Assembly (NCBI GenBank): GCA_963714255.1
Contig: CAVQNU010000034.1
Span: 62,001 to 126,000, forward strand
Length of the DNA stretch: 64,000 nt
Reading direction: 5' to 3'
From: Rhodovastum sp963714255
GTDB taxonomy: Bacteria; Pseudomonadota; Alphaproteobacteria; Acetobacterales; Acetobacteraceae
The notes under the pieces were generated by a model, which was not told the origin of the DNA, ran no database searches, and saw nothing but the letters and a program-made list of their open reading frames with translations. Made by a program: the position numbers and the translations under genes. Every line of letters starts with the position of its first letter. The stretch's first letter is position 1. Shown here piece after piece: positions 16,372 through 28,924 of this stretch.

Positions 16372-19300
16372 TCAGCGTTGCCAGGGAACGCCGCCGGCCT
16401 CTGCGGTCCTGGCACGGGTGAGGTACTCGGCGATACAGGTCCTGAGTTGGGCCCGGCCGAACTCGAACGCCGGTACCTCCCGTGCGATCGCCGGCAAATC
16501 GCCGTCGTTGCCGAAGCGTTCGAGGCGCTCGCAGAGTTCCGCCAGGCGCAACGCACCGACGAAGCGGCACGAGGTCTTCAGCCTGTGCATGATGGCGCGC
16601 ACGCGCCCCGGATCGCCGTTGGCGACCGCTTCGTGCAGCGCCCCGGCCAGTTCGGACGCTGTGGCATTGAACTGAGCGAAAAAGCTTTCAAGGATGTCGG
16701 GTTCGTCGCCCACGTAGGCAATCAGGGTGCAGACGTCGAAGGCCGGCAGCGCGAACGCCGCTGCCGGGATGTCCGGATGGGGGGCGGCGGCTGCGGCTCG
16801 CACGATCGGTTTGGACGCGCCGGCCAGGGCCGTCGCCAGGGCGGCATTCAGATCGTGCAACAGGATCGGCTTGGTGAGGTAACTGTCCACGCCAAACGAC
16901 CGCGCCCGTTCGGCCTCGCCGCGCAACGCATTGGCGCTCAGCGCCAGGATGGGTATCCGGTGCGCGCCCGCCGCCTGCTGACGGCGCGCTTCTTCCTGCC
17001 GGATCGCCGCGGCCAGCTGGTAGCCATCCATTTCCGGCATATAGAGATCGGTCAGCAGCAACGCGTAGCCGCCGCTCCGCCACATCGTCAGCGCGCCGCG
17101 GCCGGTGGCGGCGGTTTCGGTGGCGTAGCCGAGCCGGTTGAGCTGCTGCACGATGACCGTGCGATTGATCTCGTCGTCCTCGGCCAGCAGGATAAGCCGT
17201 CCCTGCGCGCGCGCCTCGGCGACGCTGGGCGGCGCATCCGCCTGCAGCGCCGCGGCCGCGGCCGGCGTGCCCGCGGTGAAGCCGCTGAGCGGCAAGCGGC
17301 CGGCGGCGACGGCGACCGCGCGCAGCAGTGCATCCCGGCGGAGCCAGCCCAGCTCAAGCCCGGTGCTTTCCTCTGCGTCCAGATAAGCGTGCCAGCGTTG
17401 CTCGCGGCGCAGCAGCAGCAGGTGGACCCCGGCGGCCAGCGAGGCGGGGGCGTCGCTGGCCTGGCCGGGACCGAGGTCGCGGATGACCACGACCGGCGGG
17501 GGAAGCGCCCCGGCCTGCGCCAGGGCCTCGCACCAGTCCCCGGCCAGATGTACGCGCGCGCCGGCGGACGAGACGGCGGCGCAGAGGTCGGCTGCCTCGA
17601 GGATGTCCGTTCCACGGATCAGAATGCAGTCGAGACCCGACAGGCTGGGCAGGTCGTCGTCCGGCGCATCGGGTGCGCGTTCCAGCTTCAGGGTGACGAT
17701 GAAGCGCGTGCCCTCGCCCGGCTGGCTCTCCACCCTGATCTCACCCTGCATCAGGTCGAGCAGGCGTTTGGTGATCGCCAGGCCCAGCCCGGTGCCGCCG
17801 AAGCGGCGCGTGGTACCGGCTTCCGCCTGGCTGAACGGCGTGAACAGCCGCGCGATGGTTGCCGCCGTCATGCCGATGCCGTTGTCGGTAACATGGACGC
17901 GCACCAGCTGCGGCGCGCCCTGCAGCACCTCCACCCGCAGCGCCACGCGGCCGCGCGTCTGCGCCCGTCCGCCGCTGAACTTCACCGCATTGCCGGCGAG
18001 GTTGGTGAAGATCTGGCGCAGGCGCGTCGGATCGCCCAGCACCAGCTTGGGCACGTCCGGAGCAATGCAGACGGACAGATCGACCCCCTTCTCGTCCGCC
18101 AATGGTGCGAGCGCATTGCACACGCCCTCGATCACGTCGGTCAGCGACACCGGCGCCAGTTCCAGTTCCAGCCGCCCGGCCTCGGTCTTCGAGAAGTCGA
18201 GAATGTCGTCGATCAGCGTCATCAGGTTGGCCGCCAATTCACGGATGATCCGCAGCGCGCTGGCCGCCCGTTCGGGCAGCGATTCCCGCGCCAGGACCTC
18301 GGCCATGCCCATCACGCCGTTCAGCGGGGTGCGGATTTCGTGGCTCATCATTGCCAGGAACCACGACTTCGCCTGGTTTGCCGCCTCGGCCTCTTCCTTC
18401 GCCTCGCGCAACTGCGCTTCCGCCTGCCGACGACTGGTCAGGTCGGTATGCGCGCCCACGATACGGATGGCCCTGCCCGCCGCATCGCGTTCCACGACCT
18501 TGGCACGGCTGAGAATCCACCGGTAGCTGCCGTCCTGGGCCCGCATCCGGAATTCCAGCTCGGAGGATTGACCGCTTGCACTGCGCCTGGCCACGGCAGC
18601 GACCGCTGCCTCGCGGTCGTCGGGATGGATGAGTTTTTCCCAGGCGCGCAGGTCCGGTGCAACTGCATCCAGCGGATAGCCCAACATCGTGAACCATGTC
18701 GGGCTGTAAGTGAACCGCCCGGTTTCGACGTCCAGGTCCCAGATGCCGTCGCTGGTAGCCTCCGCCGCATAGGCGTACCGCTGCTCGCTCAACTGCAGCT
18801 TGCGGTTGGCAGTTTCGAGTTCGCGGGTTCGTTCGACGACCAGCGCTTCGAGGCTGCTGCGATACAGCTCCAGCTCGCGCTCGGCCGCCTTGCGGTCGCT
18901 GATGTCCTGCGCCACGACCAGGAAATAGGGCTGCTCGGCGCGGTCGTGCACCATCGAAACCACCACCGACAGATCCAGCATCCTGCCATCGGCGGCGACG
19001 TAGCGCCGGTCGGCGGTGTAGGCCTCGATGTCTCCCCGGGCCAGACTGTGCAGCCCGGCGAGGACCTCCGCGTGCTGCGCGGGGTCCACCATGTCGCGGA
19101 CCGAGCGGCGCAGAAGTTCCTCGCGGGTATAGCCGGAGCGGTTGCAGATGGTGTCGTTGACCAACAGGTAACAGCCGTTGGGTGCGATATGGGCGATGCC
19201 GACCGCGGCCCGGTCGAAAGTGGCGCGGAAGCGTGCCTCGATTTTGCGGCGCTCGGTCACATCCAGCGCCGTGATGTGCAACAGGCGGCGCCCGGCGATG

Positions 19301-20067
19301 TCGACCGGGGCTGCCGTCGCAATGACGTCGCGGAACCCGGCAGACTGCATCCGGTGCCGGGTTTCATACTGGACCGTGCGCCCCGCCGCCGCGGCCTCGG
19401 ACAGACGCAGGCTGTTTTCGGCGGCGGCGCAGTCGATATCGTCGGTCCGCATGCCCCGCAGCATCGCGCGCTCATAGCCAAGCATCGCGGCGGCCGCTTC
19501 GTTGCAATCCACGATGACCGCATCGGCCGGGTCGACCAGATAGCCCGGCAGCGGCGCCGCTTCAAACAGAAGGCGGAAACGTTCCTCGCCCGCGCGCAAA
19601 GCGGCTTCGGCGCGTTTGCGTTCGGAAATGTCCTCGATGACGGCGATGAGGCGCCGGGGTGTGCGGGCGGGGTCACGCACGGCCGAGACGGTCAGGACCG
19701 CCCAGAATTGCGAGCCGTCGTTGCGGATATATCGTTTCTCAATGGCGAAGGAGGCGATTTCGCCGGCCAACAGACGCTGCATCTGTGCCTGCTCGGCGGC
19801 ACCGTCGCCGGGATGTGTCGCCTCCAGCGTCCTGGCGCCGCGCAAGGCCTGCGGCTCGCAGCCGAGCAGGTCACACAGGCGCCGGTTGACGCAGACCCAG
19901 CGTCCGTCGGGGCTGAGTTCCGCCATTGCGACCGGCGCATACTGAAAGAGGGCCTGGAACCGCTCATCCGGCGGCGTGGGCGGAGTGCTGGCCGCACCGG
20001 TGCCACGGGCCGCGCCGCTGCCGGTCGCCCTGGTCGGTCGCGGATCGGGTGGAATTGCCTGGGTCAC
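16372..20067 (-). CDS. Hybrid sensor histidine kinase with four PAS domains, receiver and Hpt
   Basis: A 1231-residue protein without membrane helices, so a cytoplasmic sensor. In order: PAS domains at ~35-150, ~155-275, ~280-400 and ~435-550; a coiled segment with the DHp helix and H576 in MMSHEIRTPLNG; an ATPase domain with DNGIGM and GGTGLGLAI; a degenerate receiver-like region ~805-925; an intact receiver with LLAEDDEINR and D1007 (LTDLYMPEMDGY); and an Hpt domain with H1161 (MHRLKTSCRF). The layout is a complete His-Asp-His relay. It starts with GTG; no in-frame ATG fits. The LuxR-type regulator downstream is the likely final acceptor. The PAS ligand or redox cofactor is unknown. Confidence 0.9.
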   Translation of the reverse strand: MTQAIPPDPRPTRATGSGAARGTGAASTPPTPPDERFQALFQYAPVAMAELSPDGRWVCVNRRLCDLLGCEPQALRGARTLEATHPGDGAAEQAQMQRLLAGEIASFAIEKRYIRNDGSQFWAVLTVSAVRDPARTPRRLIAVIEDISERKRAEAALRAGEERFRLLFEAAPLPGYLVDPADAVIVDCNEAAAAMLGYERAMLRGMRTDDIDCAAAENSLRLSEAAAAGRTVQYETRHRMQSAGFRDVIATAAPVDIAGRRLLHITALDVTERRKIEARFRATFDRAAVGIAHIAPNGCYLLVNDTICNRSGYTREELLRRSVRDMVDPAQHAEVLAGLHSLARGDIEAYTADRRYVAADGRMLDLSVVVSMVHDRAEQPYFLVVAQDISDRKAAERELELYRSSLEALVVERTRELETANRKLQLSEQRYAYAAEATSDGIWDLDVETGRFTYSPTWFTMLGYPLDAVAPDLRAWEKLIHPDDREAAVAAVARRSASGQSSELEFRMRAQDGSYRWILSRAKVVERDAAGRAIRIVGAHTDLTSRRQAEAQLREAKEEAEAANQAKSWFLAMMSHEIRTPLNGVMGMAEVLARESLPERAASALRIIRELAANLMTLIDDILDFSKTEAGRLELELAPVSLTDVIEGVCNALAPLADEKGVDLSVCIAPDVPKLVLGDPTRLRQIFTNLAGNAVKFSGGRAQTRGRVALRVEVLQGAPQLVRVHVTDNGIGMTAATIARLFTPFSQAEAGTTRRFGGTGLGLAITKRLLDLMQGEIRVESQPGEGTRFIVTLKLERAPDAPDDDLPSLSGLDCILIRGTDILEAADLCAAVSSAGARVHLAGDWCEALAQAGALPPPVVVIRDLGPGQASDAPASLAAGVHLLLLRREQRWHAYLDAEESTGLELGWLRRDALLRAVAVAAGRLPLSGFTAGTPAAAAALQADAPPSVAEARAQGRLILLAEDDEINRTVIVQQLNRLGYATETAATGRGALTMWRSGGYALLLTDLYMPEMDGYQLAAAIRQEEARRQQAAGAHRIPILALSANALRGEAERARSFGVDSYLTKPILLHDLNAALATALAGASKPIVRAAAAAPHPDIPAAAFALPAFDVCTLIAYVGDEPDILESFFAQFNATASELAGALHEAVANGDPGRVRAIMHRLKTSCRFVGALRLAELCERLERFGNDGDLPAIAREVPAFEFGRAQLRTCIAEYLTRARTAEAGGVPWQR

Positions 20068-20405
20068 AAGCCTGTCCCCATGGTTCCCGGCGGCTCATGG
20101 CAAGTATGCGCGCATTCATTCTCTATCCGCAGCGGTTTGCCGTCAACGCTTTGGTTTTCCACCTTGCGCGCGCCGGGTTGATGCGCCGCGCGGGGGGACG
20201 CTGCGCGGCGGCAAGCGCCTCGGCAGCCGGCGGCGTAGAACGAACGGCATAGGCCGGCGGGGTGCCGAGATAGGTCGACCGCGTCACCGACCGGGTGATT
20301 CCCGTACCGCGCGCCGCCGTTCAGTCTTCGGCGACGGCCGGATCCTGGCGGACCGTTTTGACGGTCTGCCGGCAGAGCCGGTCGCGAACAGCATGGTGTG
20401 ACAAA

Positions 20406-21095
20406 ATGTCAGAACACGCCAGATGCCTCGATGTTCCGCGGGGCGCGTCCCCATTCAAGCCCCGGCGCCGCGCCGCCCAGGCCGCGAAGGACGAATACGC
20501 GCTGCTGCGGGCTACGCTCGATTCGAGTCGCTGTTGCGACGGCGAACCAGAGCAGATGGCGGCGCGGTTGCTTGAGCAGTTCGGCACGTTCGGGCGTGTG
20601 CTGGCCGCCTCGCCCGAAAAGCTCCGCCGCGTGCCGGGGGTCAGACCCAGTTTCATCGCCAAGATGCGGGTGATCCAGGATGCCATGCTGCATCTGGCAC
20701 GCGCCGAAATTGCCGATCGCCCGCTGCTCAACAGCTGGGACCGCCTGATCGATTACCTGCAGATCATGCTGGGACACCATCCGGTCGAGGTCTTTCAGGT
20801 GCTTTTCCTCGACACCCGCAATCGCCTGCTGGCCGACGAAAGATTGGCCGAAGGAACGGTGAACCACGTCCAGGTCTATCCGCGGGAGGTCGCCCGGCGC
20901 GCGCTGGAGCTCGATGCCACCGCGCTCATTCTCGTGCACAACCATCCGAGCGGCGACCCGGAACCCTCGTATGACGACATTACCATGACGCAGGACATCC
21001 GCCGCGCGGTCGAGCCGCTCGGCATTACCATCCATGACCACGTGATCATCGGCAATGGCTGCTGGAAAAGCCTGCGGCGGGAGGGATTGCTTTGA
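20406..21095 (+). CDS. radC: RadC-family JAMM/MPN+ protein
   Basis: A 229-residue protein with a helix-hairpin-helix region (residues ~45-85, VPGVRPSFIAKM) and a C-terminal JAB domain carrying the zinc motif LVHNHPSGDPEPSYDD, with an upstream glutamate (LAEGTVN). RadC proteins were once tied to DNA repair, but the activity is unsettled; the JAMM residues suggest a metalloprotease or nuclease fold. It is divergent from the histidine kinase. The start is the ATG giving MSEHARC. A gap of nearly 780 bases follows. Confidence 0.9.
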   Translation: MSEHARCLDVPRGASPFKPRRRAAQAAKDEYALLRATLDSSRCCDGEPEQMAARLLEQFGTFGRVLAASPEKLRRVPGVRPSFIAKMRVIQDAMLHLARAEIADRPLLNSWDRLIDYLQIMLGHHPVEVFQVLFLDTRNRLLADERLAEGTVNHVQVYPREVARRALELDATALILVHNHPSGDPEPSYDDITMTQDIRRAVEPLGITIHDHVIIGNGCWKSLRREGLL

Positions 21096-21872
21096 TGTTT
21101 TACGTCTGGAACGAGCCATGGTACAAAATCGCCCGGCCCACCGACCGTAGCCGCCGGATGAGCCGCAGCGGTGCATCGGTCCGGACCGGCGATCGGGCGC
21201 TTGCACGCCCGGAAACGGCGCGGGCCAGGCCGGTCGGCTTTGGCCGCCGGAACCGCGCGCGGCCTCGGCGCCCTGTACGGACCGCGCTGCGGCGGTCGAG
21301 GTAGCGGAGCGCCCCACAGGCCTGCGGCCCGGCCACTCCGCTCAGGCGGGGGCTCACGCGCTCGAAGCGCGCGATCGAATTCCGCTTGACCGGTCGCCGA
21401 AGGTTTGTTAGGAAAATATACCGGGTGCCGAACTGTGTCCGGCGCCGGACGGACCGGGATTTTGCGATCGCGTCCGACATTCTGCGCTATCCCGTCCGAT
21501 TACCGGCTGCGCGTTCTCGCGTGGCACCCGACCGAACCGGGTCACCCGTCGGGCCACGACTTATGACAAACCGGAGCGTTTGAGTTCCTTTCGTGCACGT
21601 CCTGGCACGGCAAGGGATCCGGCGTTCATGCGTCCTGACCGTCAGCGGACGGAGCCGCGCGTAAGAGCGGCCCCGCCCACGCTTCTTGGCACCCGCTTGC
21701 GCGTGCGAGAGCGCTCCGGCCACTGGTGCTGGCGACATTCCTGATCAGATCGCGCGTTCCCGTCTTGTCGTTCGGCACGTCGCGCCCGTGCCGACGGCAA
21801 TTCCGCCTGTACGAAACGAATTTCCGCCCCGATCCACAGAACAGACAACAGTGTCCTGAAATGGAGAAACCG
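21096..21872. other. Long intergenic region radC to rpfF-like gene, no gene seen
   Basis: About 780 bases without a convincing reading frame on either strand: the short frames are Arg/Pro-rich shadows without ribosome sites. AT content rises around 21400-21425 and before the rpfF start, so promoters for the downstream gene may lie here, but no clear -35/-10 pair was identified. No repeat copy is present. Confidence 0.5.
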
Positions 21873-22859
21873 ATGACCGCGTCATGGAATCAGAGCCAGC
21901 AGAACGCTTTGATATCGCGCAACATGACGGACCTTCGATCTGGTTTGATGCCGCCCGACACAGCGGTTTCGCCATGGCAAAACGACGCAGCGGACATTTT
22001 GCAGGGTCAGGACGACGTTCGTGAGACCGACCTTCCACAGGCCCGCTTCAAGTGCCTCGACTTCGCGGTGTCGCATGAAGCCAAGACGCTCTGGTGTCAC
22101 ATGAAGCCCGCCGGGAGGCCGAATTTTTCGCACGCCATGCTCGACGATCTGGTCAGGATAAAGAACGCCATCAGATGCATCCCGCCGACCGACCGTGCCG
22201 GCACGCCGACATTGGAGTTCTTTGTGCTGGCCTCGCGCGTCCCCAATGTCTTCAGCTTTGGCGGAGACCTCGAATTCTTCTGCGCCTGCATCCGGGCCGG
22301 GCGGCGGGAGCACCTTCGCTCGTACGCCTTTGCATGCATCGATGCTCTCTATGCCAACCACACCGGGTTTGACCGGGACCTCACGGCGATCGGGCTCGTG
22401 CAAGGCGAGGCGCTTGGGGGCGGCTTCGAAGCAGCCTTGTCATGCGATGTGATCATTGCCGAGAGACATGCCCGCTTCGGGCTGCCTGAAGTGCGGTTCA
22501 ACCTGTTTCCAGGCATGGGAGCATACAGCTTCCTTGCCCGGCGCCTCGGCGGCAGCAAGGCCCAGCAACTCATCCTTTCCGGGAAGATATTCTCGGCCGC
22601 GGAAATGGCTGAGCTGGGGATCGTGGATGTGCTGGTGGACAGCGGGGATGGCGAAAATGCGGTGAAAGAGTACGTTGCGCGCAACCGCGGCAAACATCGC
22701 GCTTGCGCAGCGTTCTCACGCGTCCGGCGCCGCGTCAATCCTGTGACACTTGAGGAACTGCGCGACGTGACCAATATCTGGGTCGACGCGGCGTTGCAAC
22801 TGTCGGAGCAGGACATGCGCAAGATGACGAAAATCGCGTCGGCGCAAACCCACTGGTGA
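21873..22859 (+). CDS. rpfF: RpfF-like diffusible signal factor (DSF) synthase of the crotonase family
   Basis: A 328-residue crotonase-fold protein that matches the RpfF pattern rather than ordinary enoyl-CoA hydratases. It has VFSFGGDLEFF, LVQGEALGGGFEAALSCDVIIAE and GLPEVRFNLFPGMGAYSFLARR, with E186 and E206 spaced as the two catalytic glutamates of RpfF, and the closing EIWVDAALQLSEQDMRKM-like region. RpfF makes cis-2-unsaturated fatty acids used as cell-cell signals by dehydrating and hydrolysing 3-hydroxyacyl-ACP. The start is the second ATG (MTASWNQ), which has GGAGAA seven bases upstream; 21861 is the alternative. The N-terminus is about 40 residues longer than in Xanthomonas RpfF. 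No rpfC or rpfG sits beside it. Confidence 0.85.
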   Translation: MTASWNQSQQNALISRNMTDLRSGLMPPDTAVSPWQNDAADILQGQDDVRETDLPQARFKCLDFAVSHEAKTLWCHMKPAGRPNFSHAMLDDLVRIKNAIRCIPPTDRAGTPTLEFFVLASRVPNVFSFGGDLEFFCACIRAGRREHLRSYAFACIDALYANHTGFDRDLTAIGLVQGEALGGGFEAALSCDVIIAERHARFGLPEVRFNLFPGMGAYSFLARRLGGSKAQQLILSGKIFSAAEMAELGIVDVLVDSGDGENAVKEYVARNRGKHRACAAFSRVRRRVNPVTLEELRDVTNIWVDAALQLSEQDMRKMTKIASAQTHW

Positions 22860-23293
22860 CCTAGCACCATCGGCAGCACGACACTATTGGCGTGCAGCCG
22901 CTGGGGCGGACGGTCGAAGCTGGCGACGCCGCCGGTCCGCTGCAAATTGCGCTTGCGGCTTGCACTTGCAGCGCGCCTGCAGCGCGCCGGCATTTCATTG
23001 TGCCTACGTAACGTCTGTTCCAGCCGATACGCAAGGGACGAAGCAACCGCCTCGCCAGCGAACCGGGAAGCGCCGTTGGCCGGGTTACGCCGAACGGTCA
23101 GGCAAGGGATTGGATCGCGTCCCCCAAAGCGGCCGGCGGGCGCCGCGTCAGCAGGCGGACCCGTGACCGCATTGGGCCCGTCCGCCGGAAGGGGGCTTCC
23201 CAACCGGCACCGGAAGGACCATATGAAAGGAACAGTTCAAGAACACATTTCGTCAAACCCTCTCGCCTCTCGATCCGCAAGGACCCCTCCCCG
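22860..23293. other. Intergenic region rpfF to uvrA, no gene seen
   Basis: 434 bases with only short shadow frames. A possible ribosome site and ATG at 23223 would read out of frame with uvrA and is not supported as a gene. Divergence or an SOS box could not be recognised by eye. Confidence 0.45.
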
Positions 23294-26153
<2,860 letters not shown>

Positions 26154-26319
26154 ATTTCGCTCCATGCACGAGAAGCCAGGAAGGGCGGGGCTCTGCCCCA
26201 TGGCGGTTCACCGCTGCGGGATGGCAAGGCAGATCGCCCGTCTTCACCCAATTGCCCCGCGATAGGGGTTGCGCCCACTTGCCCGGACGGCTAGGTAGTC
26301 CGCCGCTTCGGCCTCCGGC

Positions 26320-26394
<75 letters not shown>

Positions 26395-26472
26395 TTCCGG
26401 CATGCGCCCTGCCGTGCCGGCGGGGCGGGAAAACCCAGACAGACGGACGCTTGCCGGCGCCCGGCGGACAGC

Positions 26473-27129
26473 ATGGCCGACATCACCCAGTTCACGCAGA
26501 ACGCCACCATCCACCTCCACCGCAACGATCTGCCGCCCGGCGTCACGCTCGGGCCGGTGGTGGCGGTCGATACCGAAACGATGGGGCTGAACCCGCACCG
26601 CGACCGGCTGTGCCTGGTGCAGCTCTCGGCCGGCGACGGGGTGGCGCATCTGGTGCAGATTGTCCCGGTCCGCCTCGGCGGGCGCGGCACGGACTGCCCC
26701 AATCTGCGCCGGCTGCTGGCCGACCCGGAGGTGGTGAAGCTGATGCATTTCGCCCGCTTCGACGTGGCCATCCTGCAGCAGGCGCTCGATATCGATGTGG
26801 CGCCGGTACGGTGCACCAAGATCGCCGCACGGCTCACCCGCACCTTCACCGACCGGCACGGGCTGAAGGATCTCTGCCGGGACCTGATCGGCGTCGATCT
26901 GTCGAAGCAGCAGCAGACCAGCGACTGGGGGGCGGCCGACCTTACCCCGGAACAGCTCGCCTATGCGGCCTCCGACGTGCTGCACCTGCATGCGCTGTGG
27001 CACCGGCTGGAGGCGCTGCTGGTGCGCGAAGACCGGCTGGCGCTGGCCGAAGCCTGCTTCGCCTTCCTGCCCGCCCGCGCGCAACTCGACCTGCTGGGCT
27101 ACGAATCGCCTGATATTTTTGCCCACTGA
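26473..27129 (+). CDS. rnd: Ribonuclease D (3'-5' exonuclease domain)
   Basis: A 218-residue DEDD-family exonuclease. Exo I is VVAVDTETMGL, Exo II is KLMHFARFDVAILQQ, and Exo III is YAASDVLHLHALW, which together hold the four acidic metal ligands. It lacks the C-terminal HRDC domains of E. coli RNase D, as is usual for the short alphaproteobacterial form. It trims the 3' ends of tRNA precursors, which makes its position 79 bases after a tRNA gene notable. The start ATG (MADITQF) was chosen because homologous sequence begins there. It leads into the kdsD-lpt block. Confidence 0.9.
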   Translation: MADITQFTQNATIHLHRNDLPPGVTLGPVVAVDTETMGLNPHRDRLCLVQLSAGDGVAHLVQIVPVRLGGRGTDCPNLRRLLADPEVVKLMHFARFDVAILQQALDIDVAPVRCTKIAARLTRTFTDRHGLKDLCRDLIGVDLSKQQQTSDWGAADLTPEQLAYAASDVLHLHALWHRLEALLVREDRLALAEACFAFLPARAQLDLLGYESPDIFAH

Positions 27130-27225
27130 GCGCAGGGCAGGTCCGCCCCGCGCAACGCCGCGGCCGGGCGGCAATTGTTGACCCCGTGGGCGGCAATGCC
27201 TACAGGCTGATCACGCATCCACAGC

Positions 27226-28257
27226 ATGGAAAAATATACCTCTCGCATGATAGCCCCCTCCCTTGCCGCCGGACCAGTGCACGGGGGCGCGCCGGACGAT
27301 CGCGACCTCGATGTCGCCCGCAGCGTGCTGGGCACCGAAGCGGCGGGCCTGCAGGCGCTGGCCGCGGCACTGGACGGGCGCTTCGCCGCCGCGGTCGGGC
27401 TGCTCGAAGCCGTCACCGGCCGCGTCGTGGTGTCGGGCATGGGCAAGTCCGGCCATGTCGGCCACAAGATCGCCGCCACCTTCGCCTCCACCGGCACGCC
27501 GGCGCTGTTCGTCCATCCGGGCGAGGCCTCGCATGGCGATCTCGGCATGATCGTGGCCGGCGACGCGGTGCTGGCGCTGTCGAACTCCGGCGAGACCGCC
27601 GAGTTGGCCGATCTGGTCGCCCACACCCGCCGCTTCGCCCTGCCGCTGGTGGCCATCACCGGCGGTGACACCAGCACGCTGGCCCAGGCGGCCGATGTCG
27701 CGCTGGTGCTGCCGGCGGCGCGCGAGGCCTGCCCGATGGGCCTCGCTCCCACCACCAGCACAACCATGCAGCTGGCGCTGGGCGACGCGCTGGCGGTGGC
27801 GCTGCTGACCCGGCGTGGCTTCGGCCCGTCGGATTTCCGCGCCTTCCATCCCGGCGGACGGCTGGGGGCGCGGCTGAAGCGCGTGCGCGAGCTGATGCAT
27901 GCCGGCGCGGACATGCCGCTGGCGCCGCCCGACACATCGATGGCCGCCGCCCTGCTGGTCATGACCGAAAAGCGGTTCGGCTGCCTCGGCGTGGTCGGTC
28001 CGGACGGGTGCCTGATCGGCATCGTCACCGACGGCGACCTGCGCCGCGCCATGGGCCCGACGCTGCTGCAGCGCCGCGTCGGCGAAATCATGACGGCGAT
28101 GCCGCGCACCATCGGCCCCGAGGCGCTGGCGGCGGAGGCGCTGCATGAAATGAACGCCGGAACCCGCCAGGTGACCGCTTTGTTCGTGGTCGACGCGCAG
28201 CGCCGGCCGGTCGGTGTGCTGCACGTGCACGACCTGCTGCGCGCGGGGCTGGCGTGA
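27226..28257 (+). CDS. kdsD: Arabinose-5-phosphate isomerase (KpsF/GutQ family)
   Basis: A 343-residue protein with an N-terminal SIS domain (VVSGMGKSGHVGHKIAATF, FVHPGEASHGDLGM, LSNSGETAELADL) and two C-terminal CBS domains (around VRELMHAGADMPLAPP and GEIMTAMPRTIGPEAL). It converts ribulose-5-phosphate to arabinose-5-phosphate, the first step to Kdo of lipopolysaccharide. The start is uncertain: ATG 27226 or the ATG at 27247 (MIAPSLA); neither has a strong ribosome site. The stop (GTGA) overlaps a potential start for the lptC region, so it heads an LPS export operon. Confidence 0.92.
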   Translation: MEKYTSRMIAPSLAAGPVHGGAPDDRDLDVARSVLGTEAAGLQALAAALDGRFAAAVGLLEAVTGRVVVSGMGKSGHVGHKIAATFASTGTPALFVHPGEASHGDLGMIVAGDAVLALSNSGETAELADLVAHTRRFALPLVAITGGDTSTLAQAADVALVLPAAREACPMGLAPTTSTTMQLALGDALAVALLTRRGFGPSDFRAFHPGGRLGARLKRVRELMHAGADMPLAPPDTSMAAALLVMTEKRFGCLGVVGPDGCLIGIVTDGDLRRAMGPTLLQRRVGEIMTAMPRTIGPEALAAEALHEMNAGTRQVTALFVVDAQRRPVGVLHVHDLLRAGLA

Positions 28258-28321
28258 ACGTCGCCCCCCTGCATCTGCCGCGCGCCCCGGAGCCCCGGCC
28301 GGTCCGCCGCGGCGGCTGGAC

Positions 28322-28924
28322 GTGCCGCCGCGGCGCCTGCCGGCCGGGATCGCCCGTCGCCGGATCACGGTCGGCCTGGCCAAGCGCCTGCTGCCGGTGG
28401 TGGCGCTGGCGCTGCTCTCGCTGGTGGCGCTGTGGCCGGAAGTCGGCCCGAACGAGCACAAACGTTTCACCACCCGTGCCGGCGGCATCGAACCGCAGAG
28501 CGGCCAGCTCACCGATCTGCGCTACAACGGCGTGGACGACCGCGACCGTCCCTATACCGTGACCGCCTCGGCCGCCCACCAGGTCTCGCCCGAGCGGATC
28601 AACCTGGTCGACCCGAAGGGCGATATCAGCCTGGAATCCGGAAGCTGGCTGATGGTCCAGGCGCTGCGGGGCGTCTACGGCCAGCACAGCGGCCAGCTCG
28701 ACCTGTCCGGCGACGTAACCCTGTACCGCGACGACGGCATGACGTTGCTGACCGATTCGGCAACCCTCGACCTCAAGGAAGGCGTGGGGACCAGCACTGA
28801 CCGGGTGCACGCCGAGGGGCCGTTCGGCAGCCTGGACGCCCAGGGCTTCACGGCCACCGACCATGGCACGGTGCTGCAGTTCACCGGCCCGGGCCGGCTG
28901 GTGCTGAACGCGCGGTCGCGATGA
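28322..28924 (+). CDS. lptC: LPS export ABC transporter periplasmic protein LptC, start uncertain
   Basis: LptC-like bitopic membrane protein: one helix (KRLLPVVALALLSLVALWP) then a periplasmic beta-jellyroll (GGIEPQSGQLTDLRYNGVD ... YTVTASAAHQVSPERINLVDPKGDI). It takes LPS from LptBFG and hands it to LptA. The GTG at 28322 is the only usable start in this frame, but the preceding in-frame residues RRLD look like part of the protein. A GTG at 28254, overlapping the kdsD stop, opens a different frame (NVAPLHLPRAPEPRPVRR), so a frameshift around 28300-28320 is possible. It ends in an ATGA overlap with lptA. Confidence 0.8.
   Translation: MPPRRLPAGIARRRITVGLAKRLLPVVALALLSLVALWPEVGPNEHKRFTTRAGGIEPQSGQLTDLRYNGVDDRDRPYTVTASAAHQVSPERINLVDPKGDISLESGSWLMVQALRGVYGQHSGQLDLSGDVTLYRDDGMTLLTDSATLDLKEGVGTSTDRVHAEGPFGSLDAQGFTATDHGTVLQFTGPGRLVLNARSR

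Noticed and set aside
16378..20181. 1267-codon plus-strand open frame opposite the hybrid kinase
   Set aside because: It exists only because GC-rich codon use removes stops on the other strand. The minus strand has all kinase motifs.
23223..23293. ATG with a good ribosome site upstream of uvrA
   Set aside because: It reads out of frame with UvrA and has no family similarity. An N-terminal extension by frameshift is possible but unsupported.
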